64,000 bases of DNA from NCBI GenBank assembly GCA_943330745.2, contig CALQIX020000015.1:1-64000 (forward strand), written 5' to 3'. The notes under the pieces are model-generated. The model was not told where the DNA came from and made no database searches. It saw nothing but the letters and a program-made list of their open reading frames with translations. This document shows positions 8,670 through 17,892 of the stretch, piece after piece. The stretch comes from Lishizhenia tianjinensis (GTDB lineage: Bacteria > Bacteroidota > Bacteroidia > Flavobacteriales_D > Crocinitomicaceae). Within the stretch, counting starts at the first letter, position 1. Each line of letters opens with the position of its first letter. A program made the translations under genes and the position numbers.

Positions 8670-9860
8670 ATGATTGGAAATCAAATAAATAGACCGCAAA
8701 AGAAGACGTTAAAAAATAGAGTTTTAGAATCTCGAAAATTTATTCAAGTCATTCTTGGGCCTCGTCAAGTTGGTAAAACAACGATGGTTTTGCAAGTGCT
8801 GAATGAAATCGATGTGCCTAATCAGTTTGTGTCTGCAGATAATATAACAAACTCATCTTGGATTGATCAGTTGTGGGAAGCCGCAAGATTTCGAATGAAG
8901 CAACAGAATCTTGGGGAAATGATTTTAGTTATTGATGAAATTCAAAAGATACCTAATTGGAGTGAGTGGGTTAAAAAATTATGGGATGAGGACAGTAAGA
9001 ATCACCTTAATCTAAAAATTGTTTTATTGGGCTCTTCACGATTACTCATTCAGGATGGATTATCGGAATCTTTGGCGGGTCGTTTTGAAACAATTCACAT
9101 GACGCATTGGTCCTTCTCAGAAATGAAGGAAGCATTTGACTTTACATTAGAGCAATTTATTTATTTTGGGGCCTATCCTGGATCCGCAACACTGATAGGA
9201 GATGAGCAGCGTTGGAAAAGTTATGTTAGGGATGCATTAATAGAAACCACAATCTCAAAGGATATTTTAATGTTAACGCGCGTTGATAAACCAGCGCTTC
9301 TTAAGCGATTGTTTGAATTAGGTTGTTTGTATTCCGGACAAATTTTAGCGTTCAATAAATTATTGGGTGATTTGCAAGATGCAGGAAATACAACGACGCT
9401 TTCTCATTACATTGACTTACTTTCAGATTCAGGCTTGCTCGGTAGAATTGACAAATATGCTGGCACAACGATGCGACAGAGAGCTTCTAAGCCTAAATTT
9501 CAAGTTTTTAATACTTCTTTGTTAAGTGCTCAGCAAGCGTTTTCATTTCAAGAGATTCAATTAGATGCAAAAATTTGGGGCCGTTTTGTTGAATCTGCTA
9601 TTGGCGCTCATTTAATCAACGCAAGTGTAAGCGATAGAATCAAGGTATATTATTGGCGCGAAAAGAATGAAGAAGTGGATTTTATTCTTGAAAAGGATAA
9701 CGAACTTATTGCATTGGAAGTAAAAAGTGGAAAGAATACGAGTGCCAAAGGGATTGCAACATTCAATAAGCTTTATCATCCCAAAAAAACATTACTGATT
9801 GGTGGTGAAGGATTAACTATTGAAGAGTTTTTAACAGTGTCACCCAAGGATTTGTTCTGA
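8670..9860 (+). CDS. AAA-family ATPase with DUF4143-like C-terminus
   Basis: This 396-residue protein belongs to the AAA_14/DUF4143 group. The Walker A motif GPRQVGKTT is near residues 31-39 and a Walker B VIDEIQK near residue 90, followed by LLGSSRLL (sensor region). The C-terminal half carries the winged-helix and nuclease-like DUF4143 part: YYWREKNEEVDFILEKDNELIALEVKSGK, given here in pieces, whose D..ExK pattern resembles a PD-(D/E)XK core. Members are common, often variable between strains, and of unknown role. It stands alone behind four 22-bp operator-like repeats, which suggests tight or self-regulated expression. No terminator is visible directly after it apart from the weak plus-strand side of the pruA terminator. 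Confidence 0.85.
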   Translation: MIGNQINRPQKKTLKNRVLESRKFIQVILGPRQVGKTTMVLQVLNEIDVPNQFVSADNITNSSWIDQLWEAARFRMKQQNLGEMILVIDEIQKIPNWSEWVKKLWDEDSKNHLNLKIVLLGSSRLLIQDGLSESLAGRFETIHMTHWSFSEMKEAFDFTLEQFIYFGAYPGSATLIGDEQRWKSYVRDALIETTISKDILMLTRVDKPALLKRLFELGCLYSGQILAFNKLLGDLQDAGNTTTLSHYIDLLSDSGLLGRIDKYAGTTMRQRASKPKFQVFNTSLLSAQQAFSFQEIQLDAKIWGRFVESAIGAHLINASVSDRIKVYYWREKNEEVDFILEKDNELIALEVKSGKNTSAKGIATFNKLYHPKKTLLIGGEGLTIEEFLTVSPKDLF

Positions 9861-9941
9861 ATCATTGACTGATTTATTTTCTCGCTCTGTCACCTAAAAA
9901 ATGTTGAATTAAACCAAAACAATATTCCCATAATTGAATAC

Positions 9942-9972
9942 AAAAAAAAGGGGACGAAATAATCATCCCCTT
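9942..9972 (-). terminator. Intrinsic terminator of pruA
   Basis: AAGGGGA at 9948-9954 pairs with TCCCCTT at 9966-9972. Read on the minus strand, the stem is followed by eight T residues. It lies 24 bp past the pruA stop codon. Confidence 0.85.
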
Positions 9973-9995
9973 GTAATTTCAATAGTAACTATTTC

Positions 9996-11624
9996 TTAAC
10001 CTAAAAATGGATATTTGTAATCTGTTGGTGGAACGAATGTTTCTTTGATTGTTCGAGCGGATGTCCAACGTAATAAATTCATCATTGCACCTGCTTTGTC
10101 ATTAGTTCCAGACCCTCTCGCTCCTCCAAATGGCTGTTGGCCCACAACTGCGCCTGTTGGTTTGTCATTGATGTAGAAATTACCGGCAGCATGTTCTAAT
10201 TTTTTGGTAGCCAAATTTATAGCATAACGGTCTTGTGATAAAATCGAACCAGTCAATGCGTATTCTGATGTTTCGTCCAAAAGAGTCAATGTTTCCTCAA
10301 ATTTATCTGCATCATAAATGTAGATAGTCAATACAGGTCCAAAAATTTCTTCACAAAGGGTTCTGAATTTTGGATTAGTCGTCACAACGGTTGTAGGTTC
10401 AATAAAATAGCCTTTCGATTTGTCGTAATTTCCACCCGTGATAATTTCAGCATCTGATTGGGTTTTACAATAATAAATGTAACCTGCAATTTTATCAAAC
10501 GCTTTCTCATCTATTACTGCATTTACAAAATTAGTCGTGTCGTCTGGGCTACCAATTTTAAATGAGTTTACTTGACTCACGTAAAGACTTTTTACATCTG
10601 CCCAAATGTTACTCGGAATGTATGCTCGAGAGGCAGCAGAACATTTTTGCCCTTGAAATTCAAAAGCTCCACGAGACATTGCTGTAGCAACCTCAGCAGG
10701 TATTGCCGATTTGTGGGCTATAATAAAGTCCTTACCACCCGTTTCTCCAACAATTCTAGGATACGTGCGGAATTTATCTAAATTAGTTCCTATTTCCTTC
10801 CAAAGATGTTTGAAAACGGCTGTGGATCCAGTAAAATGTAATCCAGCAAATGCTTTGTGTTGAAAAACCACATCACCTGCAACAGGTCCGTCAACAGTTA
10901 TCATATTGATTACACCATCCGGAACACCAGCTGCTTTGAATAATTCCATTAGCACTTGCGCAGAATATACTTGAGAATCTGCTGGTTTCCAAACCACAAC
11001 ATTACCCATCATAGCAGGTGCGGCGCATAAATTTGCCGCTATTGAAGTGAAATTAAAAGGAGTAATCGCAAATACAAACCCTTCTAACGGTCGATATTCC
11101 AATCGATTCCACATTCCAGGCAATGATTGAGGTTGTTCCTTATAGATTTGTGTCATGTATTGAACATTGAATCGGAAAAAATCGATTAATTCACATGCAG
11201 CATCAATTTCAGCTTGAAAAACATTTTTGGATTGAGCCAACATGGTAGCAGCATTAATTTTATCTCTAAAAGGTCCTGCCAATAAATCTGCAGCTTTTAA
11301 AAAGATAGCAGCTCGATCTTCCCAAGGCAAGTTTGCCCAATTTTCTTTTGCTGCTAATGCGGCATTTATCGCTTGCTCAACATGTTTTGATTCACCAACA
11401 TTAAAATGACCTAGTACTTTTTGATGGTCATGCGGTGACGTCATTGTTTTTTTTGTTGCCGTGCGAATTTCCTCGCCACCAATATACATAGGTACATCTA
11501 TTGGCTCTTGGTTATACATTTCGTGGTATTTCGCTAAGAGTGAAGTCCTTTCGGCAGAACCTGGGGCGTATGCTTTAACCGGTTCATTTATTGCTACCGG
11601 AACTTGAAAAAATGCGTTAGACAT
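9996..11624 (-). CDS. pruA: 1-pyrroline-5-carboxylate (L-glutamate semialdehyde) dehydrogenase
   Basis: This is a 542-residue aldehyde dehydrogenase of the P5CDH family. It oxidises glutamate gamma-semialdehyde to glutamate with NAD+, the second step of proline catabolism. The catalytic features are visible: GETGGKDF (general base Glu), GQKCSAASR (nucleophile Cys), FTGST near the nucleotide site, and EEIFGPVLTIY. The N-terminal extension starting MSNAFFQVPVAINEPVKAY is typical of the Bacteroidota/eukaryote-like P5CDH type. The proline dehydrogenase partner is not in the window. It appears monocistronic with a strong terminator. Confidence 0.95.
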   Translation of the reverse strand: MSNAFFQVPVAINEPVKAYAPGSAERTSLLAKYHEMYNQEPIDVPMYIGGEEIRTATKKTMTSPHDHQKVLGHFNVGESKHVEQAINAALAAKENWANLPWEDRAAIFLKAADLLAGPFRDKINAATMLAQSKNVFQAEIDAACELIDFFRFNVQYMTQIYKEQPQSLPGMWNRLEYRPLEGFVFAITPFNFTSIAANLCAAPAMMGNVVVWKPADSQVYSAQVLMELFKAAGVPDGVINMITVDGPVAGDVVFQHKAFAGLHFTGSTAVFKHLWKEIGTNLDKFRTYPRIVGETGGKDFIIAHKSAIPAEVATAMSRGAFEFQGQKCSAASRAYIPSNIWADVKSLYVSQVNSFKIGSPDDTTNFVNAVIDEKAFDKIAGYIYYCKTQSDAEIITGGNYDKSKGYFIEPTTVVTTNPKFRTLCEEIFGPVLTIYIYDADKFEETLTLLDETSEYALTGSILSQDRYAINLATKKLEHAAGNFYINDKPTGAVVGQQPFGGARGSGTNDKAGAMMNLLRWTSARTIKETFVPPTDYKYPFLG

Positions 11625-11690
11625 AATTTTTTTTTGACAAAGTTAAGGATTTACTCGAAAGTCAATGTAACAAATGAGGAATATGAAAGA

Positions 11691-12467
11691 CTACTTTAAT
11701 TTTCTAAATAACTGATAGGTGTTATTCGTAGTTTGCAGCGCAATTTCATCTAACCCTAATTGATAAATACTTGCTAACTTCTCAGCAACATAAATCATAT
11801 AACTTGGCTCATTTCGTTTGCCTCGAAAGGGAACTGGAGGAAGATAAGGAGAATCAGTCTCTAAAAGAATCTGATTCAATGGAATGGATTTTATAACTTC
11901 TGGTAAGTGAGAATTTTTGTAAGTAGCTACTCCTCCAATTCCAAAGTAAAAATTTCCATATGATTGAATTTTTTCTACCTCACGGTCTGTACCGGTAAAA
12001 CAGTGAAAAACACCAGAAAGTGAATCACAATTTTTGCGATCAAGAATAGCAAATATTTCTTGGAAACTATCCCTTGCGTGAATAACTAGTGGAAGATCTA
12101 ATTCTAGAGCCCAATCAATTTGAATTTCGAACGCTTTTTTTTGTTCTTCAATAAATGTTTTGTCCCAATATAAATCCATTCCAATTTCTCCGATTGCAAT
12201 GACATCCGTTTTTTTTAGTTTGGCGAGGATTTTTTCCAGTTGCTGCTCCCAATCTTCATTTATATACCCAGGATGAAGACCTAACATAGGATAAAATGTA
12301 TCAGGGAAATCTTTGCAGAGCGCCAACATAGGTTCTATACTTTCAAGATCAATATTGGGTAAAAGTAATTTAGTGATGTTATTTTGTTTGAACCGTTTTA
12401 TGCCTTCGGTTAAATCATCTTTAAATTCTGAAGCATAAAAATGAGCATGGGTATCGATTAATTTCAT
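11691..12467 (-). CDS. TatD family hydrolase (DNase)
   Basis: This 258-residue metal-dependent hydrolase has the TatD TIM-barrel signature: THAHFY near the N-terminus (metal-binding His pair), GEIGMDLYW with the bridging Glu, VIHARDS, FHCFTG, and TDSPYLPPVPFRGKRN at the C-terminal end. TatD proteins act as 3'-5' DNases or RNases in DNA repair and RNA turnover. Its ATG shares one base with the stop codon of the upstream barrel gene (TAATG), so translation is probably coupled. It is the last gene of the operon galE-barrel-tatD. Confidence 0.93.
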   Translation of the reverse strand: MKLIDTHAHFYASEFKDDLTEGIKRFKQNNITKLLLPNIDLESIEPMLALCKDFPDTFYPMLGLHPGYINEDWEQQLEKILAKLKKTDVIAIGEIGMDLYWDKTFIEEQKKAFEIQIDWALELDLPLVIHARDSFQEIFAILDRKNCDSLSGVFHCFTGTDREVEKIQSYGNFYFGIGGVATYKNSHLPEVIKSIPLNQILLETDSPYLPPVPFRGKRNEPSYMIYVAEKLASIYQLGLDEIALQTTNNTYQLFRKLK

Positions 12468-13189
12468 TAGAAAAGAGAAAGGCTAATGCCGAGTTGCAGC
12501 CATTTTATTTGTGGGCTTTCGGGATGTTGGAAAATAGAGTTTATTTGATAAGAGGCATACAGCGAATAATTGCGGATTCCCATGCGTGTGTACAAGGAAT
12601 AGGTAAAATCATCAGCTGCATTTTTGAGGGACATTTTGTGGTTTCTTGAAGCATCGGCAAAAGCATATTTTTCTTTCAGCGTAACTTGGTATCCGAATCT
12701 TCCACCAATAGCTAATTTGGTGTGTTTCCACCCAGCTGTTCTAAATCTTAATTCCACAGGTACATTCAAATTCGTTCCCATCAAGCTATTACGAATATAT
12801 GCTTCATTAGCACTTTGAGGAAAACAATTTATAATATCCGATTGGGTTTGAATCAAGTTTTGATTGAGAATCGTTTTATTCACCGAAATTGCTCCACCAT
12901 ATCCAATAGAAATCGTATTCTTTTTATTCAAGGCTAATTCATTATAGCAATTTGCCGTAAAACCTATTGATCGAGTGGATGAAACAGAAAAAGCTTCACT
13001 CGATTTAAAATCATTGTAATGAATATCAAAAACTAAGCGATCATATTTGCGTGGTTTAGGTTTGTTGGATGGTTTCCAGGTAAGGTACCAGAAAAGTCCG
13101 GGTCGACTCTGAGGTTCAATTTTGGTATCATATTCCTTTTGTCCCAAGGCTGAGAGCGGTAGAAAAAACAGAAAAAGAAAAATTCTCAA
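12467..13189 (-). CDS. Hypothetical secreted outer-membrane barrel-like protein
   Basis: This 240-residue protein starts with a TTG that overlaps the galE stop (TTGA), giving a good signal peptide (RIFLFLFFLPLSALG, cut before Q). There is no in-frame ATG near the signal sequence. The rest alternates polar and aromatic residues in strands (LVFDIHYNDF, SIGYGGAIS, LAIGGRFGYQVTL, YTRMGIRNYSLYASYQI) and ends in LGISLSLF. The terminal Phe and strand pattern suggest a small outer-membrane beta-barrel. The function is not recognised. It lies inside a coupled operon with galE upstream and tatD downstream. Confidence 0.75.
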   Translation of the reverse strand: MRIFLFLFFLPLSALGQKEYDTKIEPQSRPGLFWYLTWKPSNKPKPRKYDRLVFDIHYNDFKSSEAFSVSSTRSIGFTANCYNELALNKKNTISIGYGGAISVNKTILNQNLIQTQSDIINCFPQSANEAYIRNSLMGTNLNVPVELRFRTAGWKHTKLAIGGRFGYQVTLKEKYAFADASRNHKMSLKNAADDFTYSLYTRMGIRNYSLYASYQINSIFQHPESPQIKWLQLGISLSLF

Positions 13190-14211
13190 AATCGTTTGTT
13201 TTTTAAATTAATTTCCCAGTTCCAAGCGCTTAAAATAGCATCCTCAATGGTATGTTTTGCTTCCCAATTTAATAATTCTTTCGCTTTACTTGCGTTTGCA
13301 AATATTTCAATAACATCGCCATCCCTGCGAGGTCCAAACTCCCAATTCAGTTTTTGGTTACTTATTTTTTCAAACAAATTAATGATTTCTAAAACGGACG
13401 TGCCTTTTCCTGTTCCTATGTTAATTGCTTCATTGAAACCATCCTTCTGAGAATTCAAAAAATCAATAGCTTGAACATGAGCGTTCGCTAAATCAACTAC
13501 ATGAATGAAATCACGGACACAACTGCCATCAACGGTTGGATAATCATTGCCAAAAACGGTAAGTTTATTATGTAAACCGATTGCTGTTTGAGTTACAAAA
13601 GGCAATAGATTATTTGGCTTTCCAATTGGGAATTCGCCAATATTAGCGGAAGGGTGTGCTCCAATAGGATTGAAATAGCGCAAACAAATAGATTTGAACC
13701 AAGGATTTGCTTTTGCCGTATCTTCAATGATATTTTCACCGATTAGTTTAGTATTTCCGTAGGGAGAACTTGGCTTTGCTTTTTCAGAATTTTCCGAAAC
13801 TTCTTTGATTCCCACTGGGTCACCATACACTGTACACGAAGAAGAAAAAACCAAATTATTGACTTGAAATTCGATCATGCAAGCTAAAATATTAGTCAAG
13901 CTTTGTAGATTATTGGTATAATATTTTAAGGGTAAAGCAACTGATTCACCCACGGCTTTATACGCCGCAAAATGAATAATTCCATCAAACGAATAGTGAG
14001 AGAACAACGATTTAACCGAACTTAAATCACATAAATCAAATTCATGAACAAACAATTTTTGCTTGGTAATATGCTCAATTCCTTGAATTGCCAAGTGGCT
14101 TGAATTTCTAAAATCATCGACTATTACGGGTATAAAACCATTGTTAATTAACTCAACAACGGTATGTGTACCAATATAACCAGCTCCACCAGTAACGAGA
14201 ACATGTTTCAT
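13186..14211 (-). CDS. galE: UDP-glucose 4-epimerase
   Basis: This 341-residue SDR-family enzyme interconverts UDP-glucose and UDP-galactose for surface polysaccharide and galactose metabolism. It has the N-terminal NAD motif GGAGYIG (residues 8-14), the Ser of SSSCTVYG, and the catalytic Tyr151/Lys155 pair in SPYGNTK. CLRYFNPIGAHPS and DGSCVRDFIHVVDLA are GalE hallmarks. It is first in a three-gene minus-strand operon, overlapping the next gene by 4 bp. Confidence 0.95.
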   Translation of the reverse strand: MKHVLVTGGAGYIGTHTVVELINNGFIPVIVDDFRNSSHLAIQGIEHITKQKLFVHEFDLCDLSSVKSLFSHYSFDGIIHFAAYKAVGESVALPLKYYTNNLQSLTNILACMIEFQVNNLVFSSSCTVYGDPVGIKEVSENSEKAKPSSPYGNTKLIGENIIEDTAKANPWFKSICLRYFNPIGAHPSANIGEFPIGKPNNLLPFVTQTAIGLHNKLTVFGNDYPTVDGSCVRDFIHVVDLANAHVQAIDFLNSQKDGFNEAINIGTGKGTSVLEIINLFEKISNQKLNWEFGPRRDGDVIEIFANASKAKELLNWEAKHTIEDAILSAWNWEINLKNKRF

Positions 14212-14302
14212 ATTAGGTTCATTCTTATCAGCAAAGTTAATTGAATTTGATTTTCAACTGATTTGATTTCTGAAATAATGTAAAAAAAAGTAAATTTACA
14301 TC

Positions 14303-14437
14303 ATGTACGAGTTTAATTTTAAGGATAAAATTCCACCTAAAGCAAGTAAATGGTATCTAGTTAAGATAGTTGTTTATGCAATGATTCTTTTTCTACTGAT
14401 CTACTTGGTAATAGACAAAATTAATTCGATTACGTAA
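14303..14437 (+). CDS. Small single-pass membrane protein (44 aa)
   Basis: The frame starts at ATG 14303 and ends with TAA at 14435-14437. The product opens with polar residues (MYEFNFKDKIPPKASKWY), then a hydrophobic stretch VVYAMILFLLIYLVI, then a short tail KINSIT. One transmembrane helix is clear. TAAATTTA at 14291-14298, just upstream, is one base away from the -7 consensus. It is convergent with the small winged-helix gene. No family is recognised. The small size and the lack of comparison data limit certainty, but the codon pattern and hydrophobic profile look real. Confidence 0.5.
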   Translation: MYEFNFKDKIPPKASKWYLVKIVVYAMILFLLIYLVIDKINSIT

Positions 14438-14446
14438 GATTTAAGC

Positions 14447-14674
14447 CTAATTGTCTTTTTTCCATTTGAGATCTAGACGACCATTTTCAGTGAAGTAATA
14501 GGATTTCATACTCCGACTATAGGCTATGGGGGCCTTAAATTCGTGTTTGAGCATATAAATGTATTTATAAATCATTCTTTCAGACATGTTCAATTTACGC
14601 GCTAGTTCCTTTGGTGAACCAGTGCCTCTGCTTTCAATCAATTTAATTAAAAACTGCAGTTTATTAAAATTCAT
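14447..14674 (-). CDS. Stand-alone winged helix-turn-helix protein (75 aa)
   Basis: This 75-residue protein is almost entirely one winged helix. GSPKELARKLNMSERMIYKY matches the HTH_11/DeoR-like helix-turn-helix, followed by MLKHEF and the wing YSRSMKSYYF. The pattern closely parallels the N-terminal domain of the WYL regulator at 53650 (SKRTFQRDLKE, then FSRSLKGYYI), so it may be that domain on its own. It has no ligand-binding part. It is likely DNA-binding, with targets unknown. It is convergent with the 44-residue membrane protein gene. Confidence 0.75.
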   Translation of the reverse strand: MNFNKLQFLIKLIESRGTGSPKELARKLNMSERMIYKYIYMLKHEFKAPIAYSRSMKSYYFTENGRLDLKWKKDN

Positions 14675-14853
14675 TATTCCGAGAATTACATTTACAAATT
14701 CTTTACAAAATAAAGGACTGTTTCTGAAATATAATTACAGTTTAGCAATTCTTAAAAATAAAAGAGTAGTGAAAAATGTAACTATTTGAAAAACAGACGA
14801 ATAAAAATATTAGTAAATTACTAAACTCGAAAATAAATTTTAGTTACGGGTAA

Positions 14854-15597
14854 TTAAAGATTTTCTAAGATTTTAAAAAACAAATCTTTTTTTGCTGGAG
14901 AAAGAGGAACAGCAGCACCGTCCTTCATAATAACAGATCCTCCTTCGGTTTTATCATACCGTTCAACAAAATTGATGTTTACCAAATGGGATTGTTGAAT
15001 ACGAAAGAAATGACTTCCAGAAAGTAATGTTTCAAAATCTTTTAAGGTTTTGGAAACAAGGATTTTTTTTCCGCTTGTGAGAAAGAAAAAAGTATAGTTT
15101 TTATCAGCCTCACATCGAATAATATCATCAAGTTCAACAACAAATACACTTTCTTGTGTTTTAAGTACTAATTTCTTTTTTTGATGTGGAACTAAATTAT
15201 GTTGTAATGTATCGAATTGTTTAATATCTTTTTTTTCAGAAACAGCTTGAATGGCATGTTCGATAGCGTCACGTAATTCCTCTGGATCAACTGGTTTTAG
15301 GATGTAATCCAGTGCGCTAAATTTTATTGCTTTAATAGCAAATTCTTGATGAGCTGTAATGAAAATAACTTCGAAATTTTTTGTAGGTGTTCTTTTTAGA
15401 ACATCGAAACCTGTACCGTCGGGCATTTGAATATCCAAAAGCACAATGTCTGGTTGATTGCTTTCAATTGCTGCTAATGCTGTTTCTACACTTTCCCCTT
15501 GTGCAATAACTTCAAGATCAAGACCGAATGAACGGATAAGTTTCGCAATAAACTCTCTTGTTTTATTTTCGTCGTCAATTACAAGTACTTTAATCAT
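14854..15597 (-). CDS. LytTR-family response regulator
   Basis: This 247-residue regulator has an N-terminal receiver domain with acidic residues in VIDDE (residues 6-10), phospho-acceptor Asp55 in VLLDIQMPDG, and a Lys in LDYILKPVDP. The C-terminal half is a LytTR DNA-binding domain (DDIIRCEADKNYTFFFL, SHFFRIQQSHLVNINFV). Together with the kinase gene ending 2 bp upstream, it forms a two-component system of the LytS/LytT type common in Bacteroidota. The target genes cannot be read from the sequence. The adjacent TonB receptor is one possibility. Confidence 0.95.
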   Translation of the reverse strand: MIKVLVIDDENKTREFIAKLIRSFGLDLEVIAQGESVETALAAIESNQPDIVLLDIQMPDGTGFDVLKRTPTKNFEVIFITAHQEFAIKAIKFSALDYILKPVDPEELRDAIEHAIQAVSEKKDIKQFDTLQHNLVPHQKKKLVLKTQESVFVVELDDIIRCEADKNYTFFFLTSGKKILVSKTLKDFETLLSGSHFFRIQQSHLVNINFVERYDKTEGGSVIMKDGAAVPLSPAKKDLFFKILENL

Positions 15598-15599
15598 TA

Positions 15600-17822
15600 T
15601 CAGGAGTTTTGGTCTTTAAATTTAAGAGGAATTTTGATATCCACAACAGTTCCGGTTTCTTTTTCCTTATTAAAATCCGTAATGTGAATAAAACCGCTAC
15701 TTGTATATTTTTTATTGATTATCGAAATGCGTTCTTCCGTGATCTTCATGGCCATGCTATGGTGCTCTTTACTTTTTTTACTCGTGCCCGCAATTTTTCT
15801 TCCAATTCCATTGTCTATAATCGTGATGTGCAACATTTCTTCATCACGAGTAAATTTTACTTCGATAAAACCGTTGTCAAGAGTATGTAATTGGCCATGT
15901 TCAATTGAATTCTCAATGAAAGGTTGAGTTATCATGGGTGGAATAAGTGTTTCAATTTCAGACAAAAGAGGATCAACAATAATTTCAAAAGCAAAACGAT
16001 CTTCGAACCTTAATTTTTGCGTGGTTAGGTATTTTTGAAGAATTTCTATTTCAGTTTCAAGGGTGATAAACTCTTTTGAGGAATTTTCTAGAATGAGTCG
16101 CATGAGTCGCGAAAAATTCACCAAAAACTTAGAGGATTTGGACGGGTCGTTGTCGTAAATGTAACTTTGTATTACCGACATGGCATTGAAGATAAAATGT
16201 GGATTCATTTGCGCTCTCAGAAGCGTTTGTGACATTTCAGACTCTTTTTGCAACTGTAATAATTTATTTCGATTCCAATAATTTTTTAGTATTAAACCGG
16301 CTGCTAATACAATAAATAGTATAAAAACAATCGTGATCAGTTGATAGGTATTCCTTAATTGGGTGTTTTCTAATTTAGAATTGGTTAATTCTTGTTTTTC
16401 ACGAGCACTTTTAATTGAGTCGCTTTGTAAATTTATGGTGCGCAACTGATCTTGCGTTTTAAATGTTTCGTTGATTTCAGCAATACTTCTCGTTGATTGG
16501 AGTAAATTATTACTATCTAAATACTGCACATAATAATTTAAATATTGAAAGGCATTTTGAATGTTTCCTTTTCTCAAAAATAAGTCAGATAACACTTTGT
16601 AGCTCTCATGAATCGAAATTATTTGCTTCATTTCCTTTCGCATGTTGATAGATCGATTGAGAAATGTTTCTGCTTCGTTGTACTTTCCCTGCTCCAGTAG
16701 TACCTTTCCAACATGGTGATAAACAAGCGCAATCTTATTTCTATTTCCAACACTTTCATAATTCACAAGTGCTTTATTCAAGCGAATAGCAGCTTGTTTA
16801 TACTCTTTCAATTCACTGAATAAAATTCCAATAAAATTATCTACATCGCCTATGGCTTCATTATTTTGCGTTTTAGTTAATGCCGCTTCTGCTCGAAAAG
16901 CAAATTCTTTTGCTCGATTGAGATTTTTTTTGCCCAATTCAACTGCTGCCAAATGAATCAATGCTAAACCAATCTGCGTTTGATCCTCCAATTGGTTTGC
17001 GAATGCTAATGATTTTTTAAAATAAGCTTCTGCTTCATCCCAATTTTTTATATCCAATTGCGATAATCCAATTTCCCGATTATATCTGCTTAATTTTTCA
17101 TAATCTGTTGTGTTTGCTATGATTTCTATGGCCAACATGTTTTTTGCAATTCCAATTTCAATTTGATTGAAGTGTTTGTATATCAAAGCTTGCGTGTTGA
17201 TACATTCAGCTAAAATGGATGATTTTGAATTCGTTTTACGGGCAAATACAATACTCCGATTTGAATAATAAAGCGCACTATCTTTTTTATTCAAATTTGT
17301 GTAATCCCAGGCAAGCAAACGATTTATTTCAGAGGATTGAATATGATTTCGTAACCTTTGACTGATTTTTAATGCTTGAAAATGTATAGATAGAGCCTCC
17401 GAATAATCTAATTTGATTTGTTTTGAAATGCCATAAAAAATTAACCATTCAAATTTTTCTTTTTCTGAAATAGATGCGCTTAATTGACCTTCTGTTTGTT
17501 CAATTAATTGATTGAAACGAACAAAATCCTTAACCGCTTGAGCGTATTGAATCTCAAAAATCAAGCGTTTGAAGGTGAACTTTGAAGTGGTATAGGCTTT
17601 GTTTTTCTTGAGTTGATCAAGAATTGCATTGGCTTTTGAAAAGTTTGTTGTTAGGTAAAATCTCCCTAATTCAATTTCAAATTGAAATTTTTCTGAATTG
17701 TTTTTTGCCTTCTCAATATTTTTTTTTATCTCAATCTCCGTTCTTTCTTGTGAAAAAATGGTGTTCGGAAAACCCAAGAACGCCAGCAAAAAAAGAATTA
17801 TTAAATAGGGATTTGTTTTCAC
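15600..17822 (-). CDS. TPR-containing sensor histidine kinase (LytS type)
   Basis: This 740-residue membrane kinase starts with GTG at 17822 and a signal/anchor sequence (LIILFLLAFLGF). It is followed by a long periplasmic region of tetratricopeptide repeats (about residues 40-440; for example YNEAETFLNRSINMR) and a coiled linker. A transmembrane helix lies near residues 493-512 (LITIVFILFIVLAAGLIL). The His_kinase domain has MNPHFIFNA with the phospho-His near residue 542. The ATPase part has FIENSIEHG and IDNGIGRK. It is probably the sensor partner of the LytTR regulator encoded 2 bp downstream. The TPRs suggest sensing through a protein partner. Confidence 0.93.
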   Translation of the reverse strand: MKTNPYLIILFLLAFLGFPNTIFSQERTEIEIKKNIEKAKNNSEKFQFEIELGRFYLTTNFSKANAILDQLKKNKAYTTSKFTFKRLIFEIQYAQAVKDFVRFNQLIEQTEGQLSASISEKEKFEWLIFYGISKQIKLDYSEALSIHFQALKISQRLRNHIQSSEINRLLAWDYTNLNKKDSALYYSNRSIVFARKTNSKSSILAECINTQALIYKHFNQIEIGIAKNMLAIEIIANTTDYEKLSRYNREIGLSQLDIKNWDEAEAYFKKSLAFANQLEDQTQIGLALIHLAAVELGKKNLNRAKEFAFRAEAALTKTQNNEAIGDVDNFIGILFSELKEYKQAAIRLNKALVNYESVGNRNKIALVYHHVGKVLLEQGKYNEAETFLNRSINMRKEMKQIISIHESYKVLSDLFLRKGNIQNAFQYLNYYVQYLDSNNLLQSTRSIAEINETFKTQDQLRTINLQSDSIKSAREKQELTNSKLENTQLRNTYQLITIVFILFIVLAAGLILKNYWNRNKLLQLQKESEMSQTLLRAQMNPHFIFNAMSVIQSYIYDNDPSKSSKFLVNFSRLMRLILENSSKEFITLETEIEILQKYLTTQKLRFEDRFAFEIIVDPLLSEIETLIPPMITQPFIENSIEHGQLHTLDNGFIEVKFTRDEEMLHITIIDNGIGRKIAGTSKKSKEHHSMAMKITEERISIINKKYTSSGFIHITDFNKEKETGTVVDIKIPLKFKDQNS

Positions 17823-17892
17823 TAACCCGAAAATACAAAATAGATTGTTAACTAGAAGTTAATTCTCTAAATTAATGGAGACATAATTGGTT

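Noticed and set aside
14675..14853. Additional small gene in the gap before the LytTR regulator
   Set aside because: It is very AT-rich with no open frame showing coding character; nothing could be supported.
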